A stretch of DNA of 64,000 nucleotides from Mesaphorura yosii (taxonomy: Eukaryota > Arthropoda > Collembola > Poduromorpha > Tullbergiidae), in contig WIXG01000106.1 in NCBI GenBank assembly GCA_009869945.1, positions 156,429 through 220,428 of the forward strand. Direction: 5' to 3'. Positions 24,775-36,640 of the stretch are shown one piece after another. The translations under genes and the position numbers were made by a program. Positions within the stretch are counted from its first letter, which is position 1, and every line of letters starts with the position of its first letter. The notes beneath the pieces are model-generated. The model ran no database searches and had not been told where the DNA came from. It saw only the letters and a program-made list of their open reading frames with translations.

Positions 24775-27447
24775 TACTGCTGATTCTGAAAGCAGAACCA
24801 TCCAAATTAAGGCAAATTAAGCCTCATCTATTCTCGGATATCAGTTTTCAGTTACAACACTTACCACTAATCAGCTAAAATGGAGTAAGTTAACCTGATG
24901 TGATTGCAACTGGTCACAGTCTCACAGTTCTGATTGTTCTTTTTCGGATCCTCTCTTGATTTACTTCGAATACGCGACTACTTCGACAATACCAGTCACC
25001 AAAACTGCAAAATTATCTCAAACTACGCAGAATGTTTTGAATGGTCACTTGAGCTTTGAGTCTCACACTGATTTCACTTTCACTTGGGTCAATTTCAAAG
25101 TCGGGCTCTCAGAATTGTTAGACCTTCTCTTCGCTTGCCCTTGAACAAAGTCTCCCAGGAGCAGATTGTAATTGAACAGGGAATGAACTGATTATTGTGC
25201 TGCAATTACAATCTCTTACTTGAACTGTGCCTTCAAAATTCTGTTCACAAGTTCCTAAAAATAGTTAACCACAAGACTTACGACACGCGTTTAATGTCGA
25301 GATCTATCGATTATGTAATATTTATTAACTTAAATCTCCTTAAAAAGAACAAGATAAAGATATTGAACTGCACTAGAGAATAGAGACGGGCGAAGAGCGA
25401 TGTTATTTTTTTAGAGCGATAAAATGTGGATCACCGATCACATTTCGTGTTGTAAGTGTAACGTCTTTACGTAATATAAGGAGATAAGGGAGCAGGCAGA
25501 ATATAACACGAACCAATATGTGCGCTTTATTGGATTAGAATGGGAATTCTTATTCTGGCTCGGCTCTGGCACTGAAACTGAATACTGAATAACTGAATCC
25601 ATCCACCACTGATGCTCTCTGGCTCTTTGAATGGGCTCGACACACAAAACTGTGTACTCGCGGAGTACTCCACTCGCTCCCACATCGTAACTCCGTATCA
25701 TCATTGGCACAATGTTATTATGGAGGTACGCTGTAAGAACAGTGAGCCGTAAACAGTCGTGTTGTATTACCCAATTGAGTTGGGCCTAAATTAGCAAATG
25801 GCAAGGTTCTTTCTACATTCTACACTGACATTGCATTGAAATAACTTGTACTCATCATGCAAATATAAATGCTCAAGAATTGCACGACACGACAGGCTGG
25901 CCTGGCCCATGGTTAAATTCCGAGCATTTGATGAAACATTAGCCGAGGCATTATCTAATAGTTTCATTCTCTTCTCGGGTCTGCGCCCACCAGCACGGTT
26001 AGAACACGTATGACATGATCTGGTCGCTGGTGTGGCCCGGCTCGGCAATCGAGCTATCATGTCCTCAGTCAATGAAATGTGTTCGTAGTCGTAGTCACAG
26101 TCGCATTGCTTGTATTCGTCGTCGGTCGGTCGGTGTAATGTGCAAATAGTCAAATAGAAGAACAGAACGGTCATAAACCATGTGCATAATAAATGCCAAA
26201 TTATTACGTAAGCCTTGACAGCATGAGAATAATTTGCCCAGTCGTAAAACGCGAGGTTAAGCTGTCTAATACGAACAGCTTTGTGTCAGGCGCACGCCTG
26301 AATGAACTGAATCAATGCTTTTCTGGCGGCTTGACTGCTGGCTGACTTCTTAGATGCGATGGAAATTGCCAAGTGGGTCGATGCCGATCTTCTCCCACAC
26401 TAAAAGCAAAATTACAAAGCCGGTCGGCTGGCTGGTCCAAGATCATGTTCATTGTTCGTAGCTTAATTATTGAATGAATTACCGCGAGCCGCAAGGACTG
26501 GCGACCGGCTGTGGTGCGATTGTCGGTGCACATAACTCAGGCGTGAGGCGTCGGTCTGTGTTTGCGTTTTGAGGTGACTTTCAAAATGGTTCCGACAATT
26601 ACTCCTTTATCATAGAAAATCATAATCACATTCTCGTAAGCCGGGTCATGGCGTCATTTACCATCTGTGCGGTGGATGGCTGAGGTCCACTATTCCACAT
26701 TCCTCAATCAAACACGCTTAAATCCCGCGATGGATGAATGCCGGCTGCTTTATCAGTAATCTTTGAGTGGTTTGGCGTAATTATGACGCAGGGGCTGTGG
26801 TATCTCCGTCAATCTCAAGTGCAGAGTCTAAACTGGGGCTCAGGATAAGGCGGTCATTCAGGTCATCTCGAGTAGCCGAAGCAACCCGGCGGCTATCCAA
26901 CACTGCGAAAAGAAATGTGACCCAATCGCTCTAATTTCGCCTGAAAATGTGGTCTCGGACCGAATGTTTATGATGATTATGATCCATTTTATCTTGCCAT
27001 TATTCTAGCACATTACTAGTGTTTCTACAAGAGGATCTCTCTCATCCTGCCTCTACAGGCAGAGAATGTAAAGGAGTAGCTCATTAAATAAGAGCAAGTG
27101 GGCAGAAGGGGTTGAAGTTAAAGCTACAAGGTACGGCTACAGATACCTGCCAAGACGTTCCGGGCTTTGTGTGGGAAAGTCTGGAATTCAAGTCAAATGT
27201 TTGTGCACAACTTGTGCAAAACTTCGAAGAGTGTCAGTGTGAAGTGTCAAGCCCCATTGTATCATCTTGTGCACACATTTCGATTTGCAAAGGTTGGTTG
27301 ATTGTGGTTGCGAATTTGATGAACATTGGGAGACCATTAGTACTTATTGCGGTTTCCACCAGACTAACTCGACACACGCTATTGCCGTTCGCTACAAATC
27401 AGCTGTTCAGTTCGAAGAGTTGGATAAACTGCCTGCATCCTGTCAAA
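24775..27447. other. Divergent intergenic region between ZCCHC and NT5C3 genes
   Basis: No coding gene supported. It separates two divergent genes and should contain both promoters. An open frame without stops runs from about 27112 into the nucleotidase start, with an in-frame ATG at 27319 (see findings). Confidence 0.55.
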
Positions 27448-28741
27448 ATGGCGTCAGTGTCGTCCACCAACGGAAATGCTAATGCAAACACGCCGATTCT
27501 ACAACAAGTACGTCCATAATTTTTACAACCCTCATTTGGTGTAAGTTAACGGTAAATTCTACCTATAAAACTTAGATCCTCAAAGAATTTGGGAGGCAGG
27601 ACACTGTTAAAATTCGTGATGCTGCCAAAGTTGAGAAGTTACTCACAGAAATGGTCGAAGGCGGCTCAAAGTCATTGCAGGTAACGTGTGACAAATTCCG
27701 CATGTTTTGACAATTTTGGAAGTTGGAATCAAAGGTACTTCTCTGTCTTTATAGGTTATTACTGATTTCGACCACACTTTGACTCGGCATCACCTCAATG
27801 GAGAAAAATGTGATGCGTTGCATGGTGAGCCTTTACATTAGGGCACGGCACACCATAAGCACATGGATGGAATGCAATGTGATTTTAATAATTTCAGGAG
27901 TTCTGGCGTACAGTCCTGAAATGCCTCAAGATTTCAGGGAGAAAACAAGGATACTCTACAACAAATACTACCCAATTGAGATTTCGCATTCACTGACAGA
28001 AGAGGAAAGACTCCCTTTCATGGTTGAATGGTACGAAAAATCCCACGAGCTGATTGTTGGCACTGGTGTCGACAAGGAATTCTTGAAGCAGCTTGTGCTG
28101 CACTCGAAATGCGTCCTTAGGTAATGATTTCTCAGAAAGGGTTAAACATGCAGTCGTCGGAGTTATGTCAATAAATGTTTGTGCAACAGAGATAACGCAA
28201 AAGAAACATTCAAGACACTGAAGGACCATGACATTCCGATACTGATATTCTCCGCTGGATTAGGTGATCTGCTTGAGATCTCGCTGGAACAAAACAATGT
28301 ATTTTATCCGAACGTTAAAGTCGTCTCGAACTACATGGAATTCGACCCGAAGACTGGGAAGATTTCCGGGTTCAAGCCCCCGCTGATACACACGCTGAAC
28401 AAGAACGAGGCTGGGCTTTTTGGCAGCGACACGTACTTTATGGACTTGACACATCGCGGAAATGCTTTAGTAATTGGTGATAATGTCGGTGATACGATGA
28501 TGAGCGATGGCATGAAAGAGCCGAATGCACTCATCAAAATTGGATTCTTGAACGAGCGGGTACGTCATCAACATTTAAGAGGAGTACTGTTTTGCAAGTT
28601 TGCTGTATCATAATAGCATTATCTTTCTGTTTTTAGGTTGACGAAAGGCTCAAGACATTCATGGACATTTGGGATATCGTTTTATGCGACGATCAATCGT
28701 TTGACTTTATTAACTTGATACTGAAGAACGTTTTGAAGTAA
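27448..28741 (+). CDS. NT5C3: Cytosolic 5'-nucleotidase III (pyrimidine 5'-nucleotidase)
   Basis: Six exons, 310 residues: 27448-27507, 27576-27680, 27755-27824, 27898-28120, 28190-28559, 28637-28741. A HAD-superfamily phosphatase that removes the 5' phosphate from pyrimidine nucleoside monophosphates such as CMP and UMP. The nucleophile motif is DFDHTLT (Asp near 59 and the acid/base Asp two residues on). Motif II lies in IPILIFSAGLGD. The C-terminal metal-binding motif is GDNVGDTMMSDG. Length and colinearity match animal NT5C3. The start at 27448 has a good context (AAAATGG) and is preferred, but the frame is open upstream. The gene is tail-to-tail with the M28 peptidase gene. Confidence 0.95.
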
Positions 28742-28807
28742 CTAGGAACTAGCTAGTCAATAACTTACTAAATTATGACAAAATTACGAGGTCGAAGTCG
28801 CGAAGTA

Positions 28808-28813
28808 AATAAA
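28808..28813 (+). terminator. Polyadenylation signal of NT5C3
   Basis: AATAAA 67 bases after the stop codon. It lies just before the stop of the convergent M28 gene, so the two 3' ends nearly meet. Confidence 0.6.
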
Positions 28814-28849
28814 GAATTTTAAAACCAGACTAGAATATGCAGCATTCTG

Positions 28850-30940
28850 TTATGAATACTGTTGCAACAATTTAACGATGTTGTTAATATCCTGCATTAT
28901 CGAAGGCGTTAATTTCCGACTCGACGACGAAGTCTTGCTGCCCGGATATCCATTTCTTCTTAGCAGATAGTTATTACTTAACGACGGTGGATGATGTGCT
29001 GAGTGTGGAACATGATAACTTCCACACTGACTCATGTCAAGAACTGTGTCTGCGAGTACTTGAGTGATTTTCTCCAGAAACTTCAAGTTGACTGGATTGT
29101 CGTAGATTGAAACCTGGTCAAGTGAAGAGGCTCGTTAATTATTCACACAATTTAACTTGGATCCGTTTCCAATTGCCTGCTATTTACCTCTGGGCCGTCA
29201 CAAAGTGTGTGATAGCAATGGCGCATATTTCCTCTGTACGGTCCCGTGTCAGTCATTAAGACCGCGTTCAGTGTGTAAGGCACGTCCGTGTCGTTCATGT
29301 ACCAGAATCGAGCGTGGTCTGACCGAAGAAAATTCAAGTGGTCCGACAAAACTTGCAAGTCGGGTAGTTCTTCACTTAGATGCAACGGGAAGGCTTTCAA
29401 TCTGAATTTGGAGTCGTGATACGAATTTAGCCAATGGTAATGAAACCGGTCAGCCAATTTATGGTCAATGCCGCGCCTGTAAATCATCGACAGGAAATCT
29501 CCAACGTAGTTTTCGTTCGCGACCTCCTCGTACACGTCTGGAAGCACCAGCGACCAGTCAGTAGGGAACGTCTGAGAGGATTCTGTGGTATTAAAGTCCA
29601 TGATAGTGTCCATTATGAAGGCGCCCTGCGAAATGAACGGATTGTGTACGTTTAAAAGGGACACGAATGCCACTGACAACACGCAGAGCATAAGTCTCAT
29701 TCATTGCGCCATCACATCAATGATATCTTGATTACGATACCTGGAATTTGGTGGAATGACTAAGCTCTGTTGGGAAGTTCGTTTTTAGTATTTGAGCGAG
29801 ATAATCTTTAATGAATGCCAGTGATCCCTGACTGCCGACTTCTTCCAGGTCGAACGCCACAAAAATTATTGAAAATTTCGGCCTAAAGACAATTCAATTA
29901 AAAACAGGTGGCATTAAGGTCGCTGTCGCGATGATCATAGAAATTTGTACATACTTGCAATCAGAGTGTGCGATGGTTCTCGCAGTTTCCAACATTGCAG
30001 CCACTCCAGATCCATTGTCATCTGTTCCGGGAGTAAAATTCACTGAAATACAACACAAGGTTAGGTTAGGTTAGGATGCCGTACTCTTGTGTTTATCCTG
30101 AGAAGATGAATGGTAACTGATAGCCATTCTTCACCTGTATCCCAGTGCGCTCCGATAACAATCGGCCGGTCCCGACCAGTCGCCCATTCCGTTCCGCGAA
30201 TTATCCCAATAACGTTTGTCCCGGTTGGAATCGTGCTGCCCTCAAACTGAAATCACAGATCAGAGTACGGGTTTCAATTACTCAATTTCGGCTTCCAGTG
30301 AAATAAAACAGTGCTTACCATGCTAAGAAATTGCACGGGCTCAAATTTCTGAACTGTGGTATGAAGCCCGCTTGTGATTTGCAAGCTGTCTCGAATGTAC
30401 TTGAGAACAATGTCCTTTGCCGTTTCATTTGTGGCGTGGCTTCGAGGGTACGTGAAAATATTCTTCAGCATCCATTCCAAATTTTCGGCTTTGATTCTTG
30501 GTGGTTGAGCATGGTCTGGCCTGAAATCGCTCACACGCACGGATGTCAGGTTGTAATCACGGGAATTCAGTCGAGGACGAGCATCGTAGCCATTTTGTTC
30601 GTCGTAGCCTCGGTTGAAGCGATTTGCATTCGATGTGCTGAAAGGCACGGACGAAGAGGACTCAGGGAAGTGATCAGTGAATCTTGAGTACGGAGTGAAT
30701 CTAGGGGTTCTGGCACTGAAAAACTCGTCTCTCCATTCTCTTGCTTGCTCTCGCGTTATTTCTAGACTCTGCTCAAGAATGATCGTCTCCGAGTTTGACT
30801 TGTCGATGAGACGCCCAAGAATAGATGCGGCAAGAATGACAATCCATAAAGCTGAAATTAATCAAGCATTAATTCCGGAGCAAGGAGACCAAAGACAAGC
30901 GAATTCTACCTGACTGGAGAAACAGCTTGGAAAAATGCAT
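28850..30940 (-). CDS. Membrane-anchored M28-family zinc metallopeptidase
   Basis: Seven exons on the minus strand, 535 residues: 30940-30910, 30851-30319, 30246-30135, 30042-29955, 29882-29741, 29625-29188, 29113-28850. The peptide starts with a short basic head and one hydrophobic segment (ALWIVILAASILGRLI, residues 11-26), either a signal anchor or signal peptide. A charged, Ser/Arg-rich stalk of about 130 residues follows, then the M28 domain. Putative co-catalytic zinc ligands and base are in order: His of IGAHWDT, bridging Asp of GTDDNGSG, the Glu pair of FDLEEVGSQGS, Asp of FIMDTIMD, and His of RSDHARFWY. M28 enzymes trim amino acids or dipeptides; substrate cannot be told from sequence. 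The end includes a Ser-rich tail that looks unconserved. Nearest named relatives would be aminopeptidase or carboxypeptidase Q types; I leave the symbol empty. Confidence 0.9.
30061..30075 (+). repeat. Short interstitial TTAGG repeat
   Basis: Three perfect TTAGG units with a partial unit before them, in the intron between 30042 and 30135 of the M28 gene. TTAGG is the usual arthropod telomere unit. The run is far too short to be a telomere. Confidence 0.8.
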
Positions 30941-33764
30941 TTGAACGTGTAAACTATCAAAATAGCACGAGCACTAGGTTCTAAATAAGTTAAGTTCAAC
31001 TTGGCAGGCTGACCAAACTAAAATGAGCCACCGCCAATCCAGAACTGAATCATTTGAACATCATGATCAAGAACAAAATTGAAAGTGCTTTCCCTTTTAT
31101 GACAGCTTGTAAACAGTCAATATGCCTCCCCATTCGCAATTCGCATGTCTTATCATCCCAATTTTAAAAATGGTATATCGCGAATGGCGAATGCAAATTA
31201 AGAGAAGTTGCAGATGCTTGCTAATGAGCAGCTTCATTGTGCATGAATGAAAGAGAAAATTTTACTACTTAATCATTGTCATTATGACGTCTTGCACCGT
31301 GCACCGTACATCGTGAGAGTCGTAATGGCTGCCTTAACGCTGAACTTGCAGTGGATTGAAATGTCTCAATATTTATGACAGGACAGTAATGACACGTTAT
31401 TGTTGTACTTTTGAGCAGGCTGTGCATTGTCATGAGGCCGGTTCAAGTCAGTTATGATCTCACGCTCGTGGACTCGTGGCTCGTAATTGAATAATTGATG
31501 AACGTGACCCAATTTTAACTTCAAGGGCAACAGTGACAAGAAAGTTGGGTCGCATTATGCGGCTCGCCTCGCATTTCGAGAAGTGAAAGTTAATAATGTC
31601 AAAATATACCATCAATTATGCGTCAGATTGCTGGTATTTTGACGCGCACTACGCGTAGTTGCATTCACTGAACTTTAATTCAGTGAAGATGTTCTCAGCG
31701 TACCCCTGAACTTCAAATGCAAAGAAAACCAAAGATACTAAAGATGGAACCAGAATCTAAATTAAGATCCCACTAACCTCCATCCTGCAATCAATAACAT
31801 TAATCACACTCTCCTGTGAAGTGCGTGCTGGCATGCTCAAGATGCACTGATGCTAATTATGCTGACCTCATGCCCTGTTTTGTTTTTACAAGAAACACTG
31901 CCGCCGCGCTGTAATTAAATGAAAAGCTGCAATAAGTATATCTAGTACTTCATTATGTCAGTCGTAATATTTATTATGATTTTACACTTCAGGCGTGCGA
32001 TCATTGTCATGGTAAATGAATTTTATACATATTGTAAGTCGTATGTAGTTTGAAGAGGTACGCGTAAGAAGTAGCGTAGAATTGCCAATTGAGGTCTTGG
32101 AACGAACAAAAGCATGAAATGCATTAGTATGAGGCTATTTTAAAAACTTTAATTATAATATTGCCACGCATGCGGATAAGTCGGATGAATTGTCAACTGC
32201 TATCCCTGGCATGACACTCTTCTGTCGTCGAATGCACACAACACTGTACCTTGGAAAAGTCAAAAATTTTGGCACCGATGTCAACGTGACTCACCAGAGA
32301 CTCTAATCTCTACGAACACAGCGAAATCGAGCCATTAAACTTAAAATTGCGCAAACACAAAAGCATTAAAGCGATTGAGCTTATTAATTAACATAAACGT
32401 AAGCTTTCGAAATTCAAGTCAAAATCGTAATGTCACTTACCGAACACATAATTCATTCTTAGGATCTTTCTGTAGTCTTTAGAGGCTTTCAAATTGTCAG
32501 AATGCGAGTTAAAATCTTGGAACCGGTGCAATTAGCTCGAACCGTGGTAACGTTTAAAGACTTCATCTCCTGAAAAACCATACGTGGACCACACCTATTT
32601 TGAATTGTATTTTCTTATTTTGTCTCGTCGCGTATTATGAAATGGCGTTTAATACGGTTTGATTCTTTTCATATGGGCCCCAGTCCCGTGGCCGTATTAC
32701 GATTCCATTCCGTATTACTGAAGCACGATTAACAACTGAATGCTTATCACCGTTACGAAAATCCTGGTTATTTCACTTCGATGGCGACGATGCAACTAAG
32801 AACTTGGAGCACAGTTTGTCGCAGTTCCGTTTGCAACTGATTCAACTGAACCGGACAACCCAACGACGACACGACGACAGTTAGACTGACTGCTGTGCCG
32901 TTGCTGTCTTGCAATTCGTCTCGTGCGTGGCGATATTCGCAATTGCAGTTTGTTCATTATCACCCGCACGAATCGAGCCATACACTCGAGTTACTCCGCT
33001 CTTAAATAAGAATGAAATTAAGTAAGCGTTCCCAGCACTATTTATTTAGTAAGCAGCGAGTTTAATATATCGTACATTATTGTCTTTTTGCTCTTCACAC
33101 TTCATGCCTCCGTGAATTTTTAGCTGTAAGGTTTTTGAAGTCATCATTAAGAAGCTGCAGCTGCACCATTGTTGCGGACTGCGAGGTTTGCATTCTCAAT
33201 TACCGCTTGGCTCGGTATAGTCGTCATTTGAAAATAATTGTATTAAAGTTGAGGTAATAAGACAGGCAGGGTCTCCAAGCTTTGACGTCTTCACTTTCTT
33301 CAGGACATCAAAGGACATAAAATGAAATTGACGATTGAGTTTACAATTGCCAATTACAATTTCGCAATTTATGAACATGTGGTTTTCGCGTCTCACGTCG
33401 TATGTGACAAGCGCACAATCGCATTCGAATTTAAAGCTGAGCCAAGAATTTCATGACTTCATGATTTCGTCACCATCATTGTCTTAGATTTCGCCTTATC
33501 ATTCTTAACATGCGCGAGGGCGTGCCGTGAGCGCGTCACACATGCTTTCTTTTGCACCATCCATTGTTAAGGTTATTAATGGCTTGCCTGGCACGGCACG
33601 GAGATTTTGTCTCCAGCGGAAGTGGATGCGTATGAATTGAAATTGCTGCAACGACATACAATCGGTGAGTTAAATTATTGTAGGATATTGTGTAATGCAA
33701 TAACGCTTGTGCGTTAATTGATTTTGATTTGTCACGCCGAGAACATTTATTCATTTCAGTTATT
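30941..33764. other. Intergenic region between TRPA and M28 genes
   Basis: AT-rich, with short open frames but no recognisable protein or exon chain. The part next to 30940 should hold the M28 promoter. The part next to 33764 contains the TRPA 3' end. Confidence 0.6.
33746..33751 (-). terminator. Polyadenylation signal of the TRPA gene
   Basis: AATAAA on the minus strand only 14 bases beyond the TAG stop of the proposed 12-base last exon. Its position supports that exon as the true gene end. Confidence 0.65.
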
Positions 33765-36640
33765 CTAAAGTCGTGTCTGAAAGAAGGTTTAATGTCACTG
33801 CACTACGATAGTCGAGTTCTATCTTTATGTGCATCCAATTACAGGCAAGTTGAGATCTCGAATTTTCTGCCGCATTGGTTTTGGGAGATCGTCAACTTGT
33901 ATTTCTCGAACAAAGCTGCGCCTGAAAGGTCGTCAAGTCAGGATCAATGTACAGCATTCAGCATTTGGCGCGGGATAGCCAAATACGTAATACTTACTCG
34001 TTGTAATTGAGTTTTCTGTACTCTCTGTAATCGATGATCATGAGTCTTTTGAGCAACTTCAGTCTGATCCTCCGGAAGATATTGAAACATGGAAATGGTT
34101 GGGCCAGGAAAGTTTCCATCAAGAAGATCTGCCACACGCAACTGTAGTTTGCGTATGTGTGAGCGTATTTGGATATATCCTGTAGGCATTAAAGATCGAG
34201 CATAAGTAACTCATTTAATCGTTGGACAAACGTGAAATCGTTAAATGCTGTTTTTACCTGGACATTGGTTATGGTCAGGCCGATGAGAAAGTTCAGGAGC
34301 GCAACATGCAAAATGATGATGGCAGCTCCGTAGAAAAATATGGCAAAACCAAACGAGACGGCGATATCACCAGATTGGTCTGTATAAAAAGTGTCTTCGT
34401 AATCCACTTCACCGATGAAGAAAGTGGACATCTTAAAAATTGCTTCATAAAATGAGGAAAAGGATGCAACCTACGTAATTGTCAAAACCTTAACTGAGTC
34501 CACATAATTTCAATAGAACGTCATTAGTCATTGGATTACCCCAGGCAGAAGAATACAGAACACGGCGGCGAATGCAAGTATCAATGACGCGTACAACAGG
34601 AGAACGAGACTTATGTTGATCAAAACCTGAATCAGATTACCGAATTACAAGTTTTTTTTTACTAAATTAAATGGATGCATGAAAAATGATTGCTTGCACA
34701 ATTACCTTGAGTAAGATTTTCACGTACACCTGAAGCCAAGTGACCTTGCCGATCTGAAGCAAGATTTGATGCCAAGTCAGCACAATCCCGAACTAACAAA
34801 AGGTCAGAAAGTCAATTGAAGTACGTGTGATAGATAGTTCGTCCAATGCAGCTGACTTACCGATGCAATAACGTATTGCGTTTCACTGAAAGACAAGCCC
34901 TGATGCATGACTACTGGAGTCGCAGTAATAAAAATTGTACTTAGAAATATCCATTTAATGGGATGAACGATTTTCTCCAGCGTACGCAGCCTCTGGCAAT
35001 ATTTTAGAATGGATCTGCGTTTCATTGGATACCAGTAGCGTCTGTAACGAACTCTTATGGGGAGTAGTTCGAAGATTAGGCCATCACTGAAAGCAGTCGC
35101 TAATACGACCCAGCTGAGAACTGTCCCGAGTATAGAGATCTCGCATTGTTCGGAATTAACTGCAGTGAAACGGAAAATTGTCAACCAGGAAAGTGCGCAT
35201 TTGTGCGCTGCGGGGTTCAAGAGCGTAGCGACTTACAAGTGGGCTCCTTTTTTAGCTTCGGACTGAAGTTAAGCCATGAAAAGTTGTACTGGATCACGGA
35301 GGGATAAGCGCAATCTCGACGATAGACTGTGACGAGGAATAAGAAATTCAGCATGAACCATGCAATCTGAAAGAAAGCGCACGCAAATACAAGGTCGTTC
35401 ATTGAAAGCCAATGTTCTCATACAATTGTCCTGGAGAATTATTCCCGGACAATTGTTCCCAGACAAGTGTTCCGGAAAATAGTTCTAATAGATTTGTAGT
35501 CACCTGAAATATGCGAGCCATCCAGAAGTACTTGAGCATATTATTCCATTTGAGCCATATAAATATGTTAACCAATGGGTGATTTAATATCTTGTCTCGA
35601 AGATGGACTGGAGTGTAGCATACATTTGATATGAAGCTCATTTCTTCGTAAATGGAAGCGTCTTTTGCTTTGATTTCGGCCTCGCTGGGATGGCCGATTA
35701 AAATCCTATAAATTTGATGAACAAATAAGTCAAGCTACATTTAATGAAAATGTTGAGTTGGGAGACTCAAGAAGCCCTACCCGAAATCAATTGAGAGTGT
35801 GGTTCGTTCGGGATTTTTGTACTGAACAAATTCCTGCGTACGGTCTTTCAGCAAACTCTCGACTAATTCAGGCAGCTTTTTGTAGATTTTCATCACAGGT
35901 GTCTTGCCTCGGTAATTCCTGCGAAATGCTCCCAGTCAATTTGACCGGTCAAAATGCAAAGCCCAGATCATGGATTTGATAAACCTAGTAAACTTACTTG
36001 ATATCCCAGTCGGCCATGTTTTCTAATAACGTGTTCGAGGCGTTCAAGTGCCTAGTCTTCACTGCGAGGTAAAGCGCAGTTTCGTGAGAACAATTCTCCG
36101 TAACATTGACAAAATTGAAAAGTAATCTCTCTTGGTCCTCCACACTCAAGCTTCGGGCTGCCCATCGTTGTCTCAGTGCGTTGAGTATGAGATTGACGCA
36201 TTCGGTAGCATCCGAATCAGATCCTGATGACCATAGCATCGACCATCTTTATCCTCTTGGCATTATTCCAGCTTCAGTTACTCACCTCTGAAACCGGCAG
36301 CATAGTGCAGTGCAGTCCGTCCGGTCTGATCACAGAAAGTGATTATCTTTGCTGTCATACTTGCGTTACTGGGTTGGAGCACCGCTTCCAGTTTCCTCGT
36401 ATCGCCAATTCTTGCGAGATAATGCAGGCATGGATGAGTCAACTGAAACTTGGCGCAACAGCCCGAATCGTGCATTGGAATGTTCACTGTCCTCATTGAA
36501 CGAATGCTGGGGTCGCGTTGACGTTGGCTCTGGCTAAGTGAACTTGTGATCTTAAACTTCTTCCTATGACGAGTTCCAAGCAAACCGTCCACAGCGTCGG
36601 TGCCTAACTCCGTGTCAGTATCTTGCTGTTCGTACTCCAT
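33765..36640 (-). CDS. Painless-like TRPA cation channel
   Basis: Twelve exons on the minus strand, about 669 residues: 36640-36286, 36223-35998, 35918-35781, 35705-35504, 35366-35237, 35159-34861, 34792-34706, 34626-34540, 34470-34258, 34179-33998, 33921-33843, 33776-33765; all phases agree. The cytoplasmic N-terminus has a few ankyrin repeats (for example CLHYLARIGDTRKLEAVL and GRTALHYAAG). Six membrane segments follow from about residue 300, with HPLVNIFIWLKW before S1 and a pore region with KMSTFFIGEVDYED between S5 and S6. This layout fits arthropod TRPA channels of the painless group, which serve heat, mechanical and chemical sensing. The ankyrin part is short compared with painless (about 900 residues, as I recall). 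The ATG sits two bases after an AG that looks like an acceptor, so an untranslated upstream exon is likely. The protein ends Thr-Arg-Leu. Confidence 0.9.
35422..35488. repeat. Degenerate ~13-bp tandem micro-repeat in a TRPA intron
   Basis: About five imperfect units (ACAATTGTCCTGGAG, AATTATTCCCGG, ACAATTGTTCCCAG, ACAAGTGTTCCGG, AAAATAGTTCTAA) fill most of the intron 35367-35503. The same unit type occurs at 7338-7383. Confidence 0.6.

Noticed and set aside
30061..30075. TTAGG run as a chromosome end
   Set aside because: Only three units, inside a gene with intact exons on both sides.
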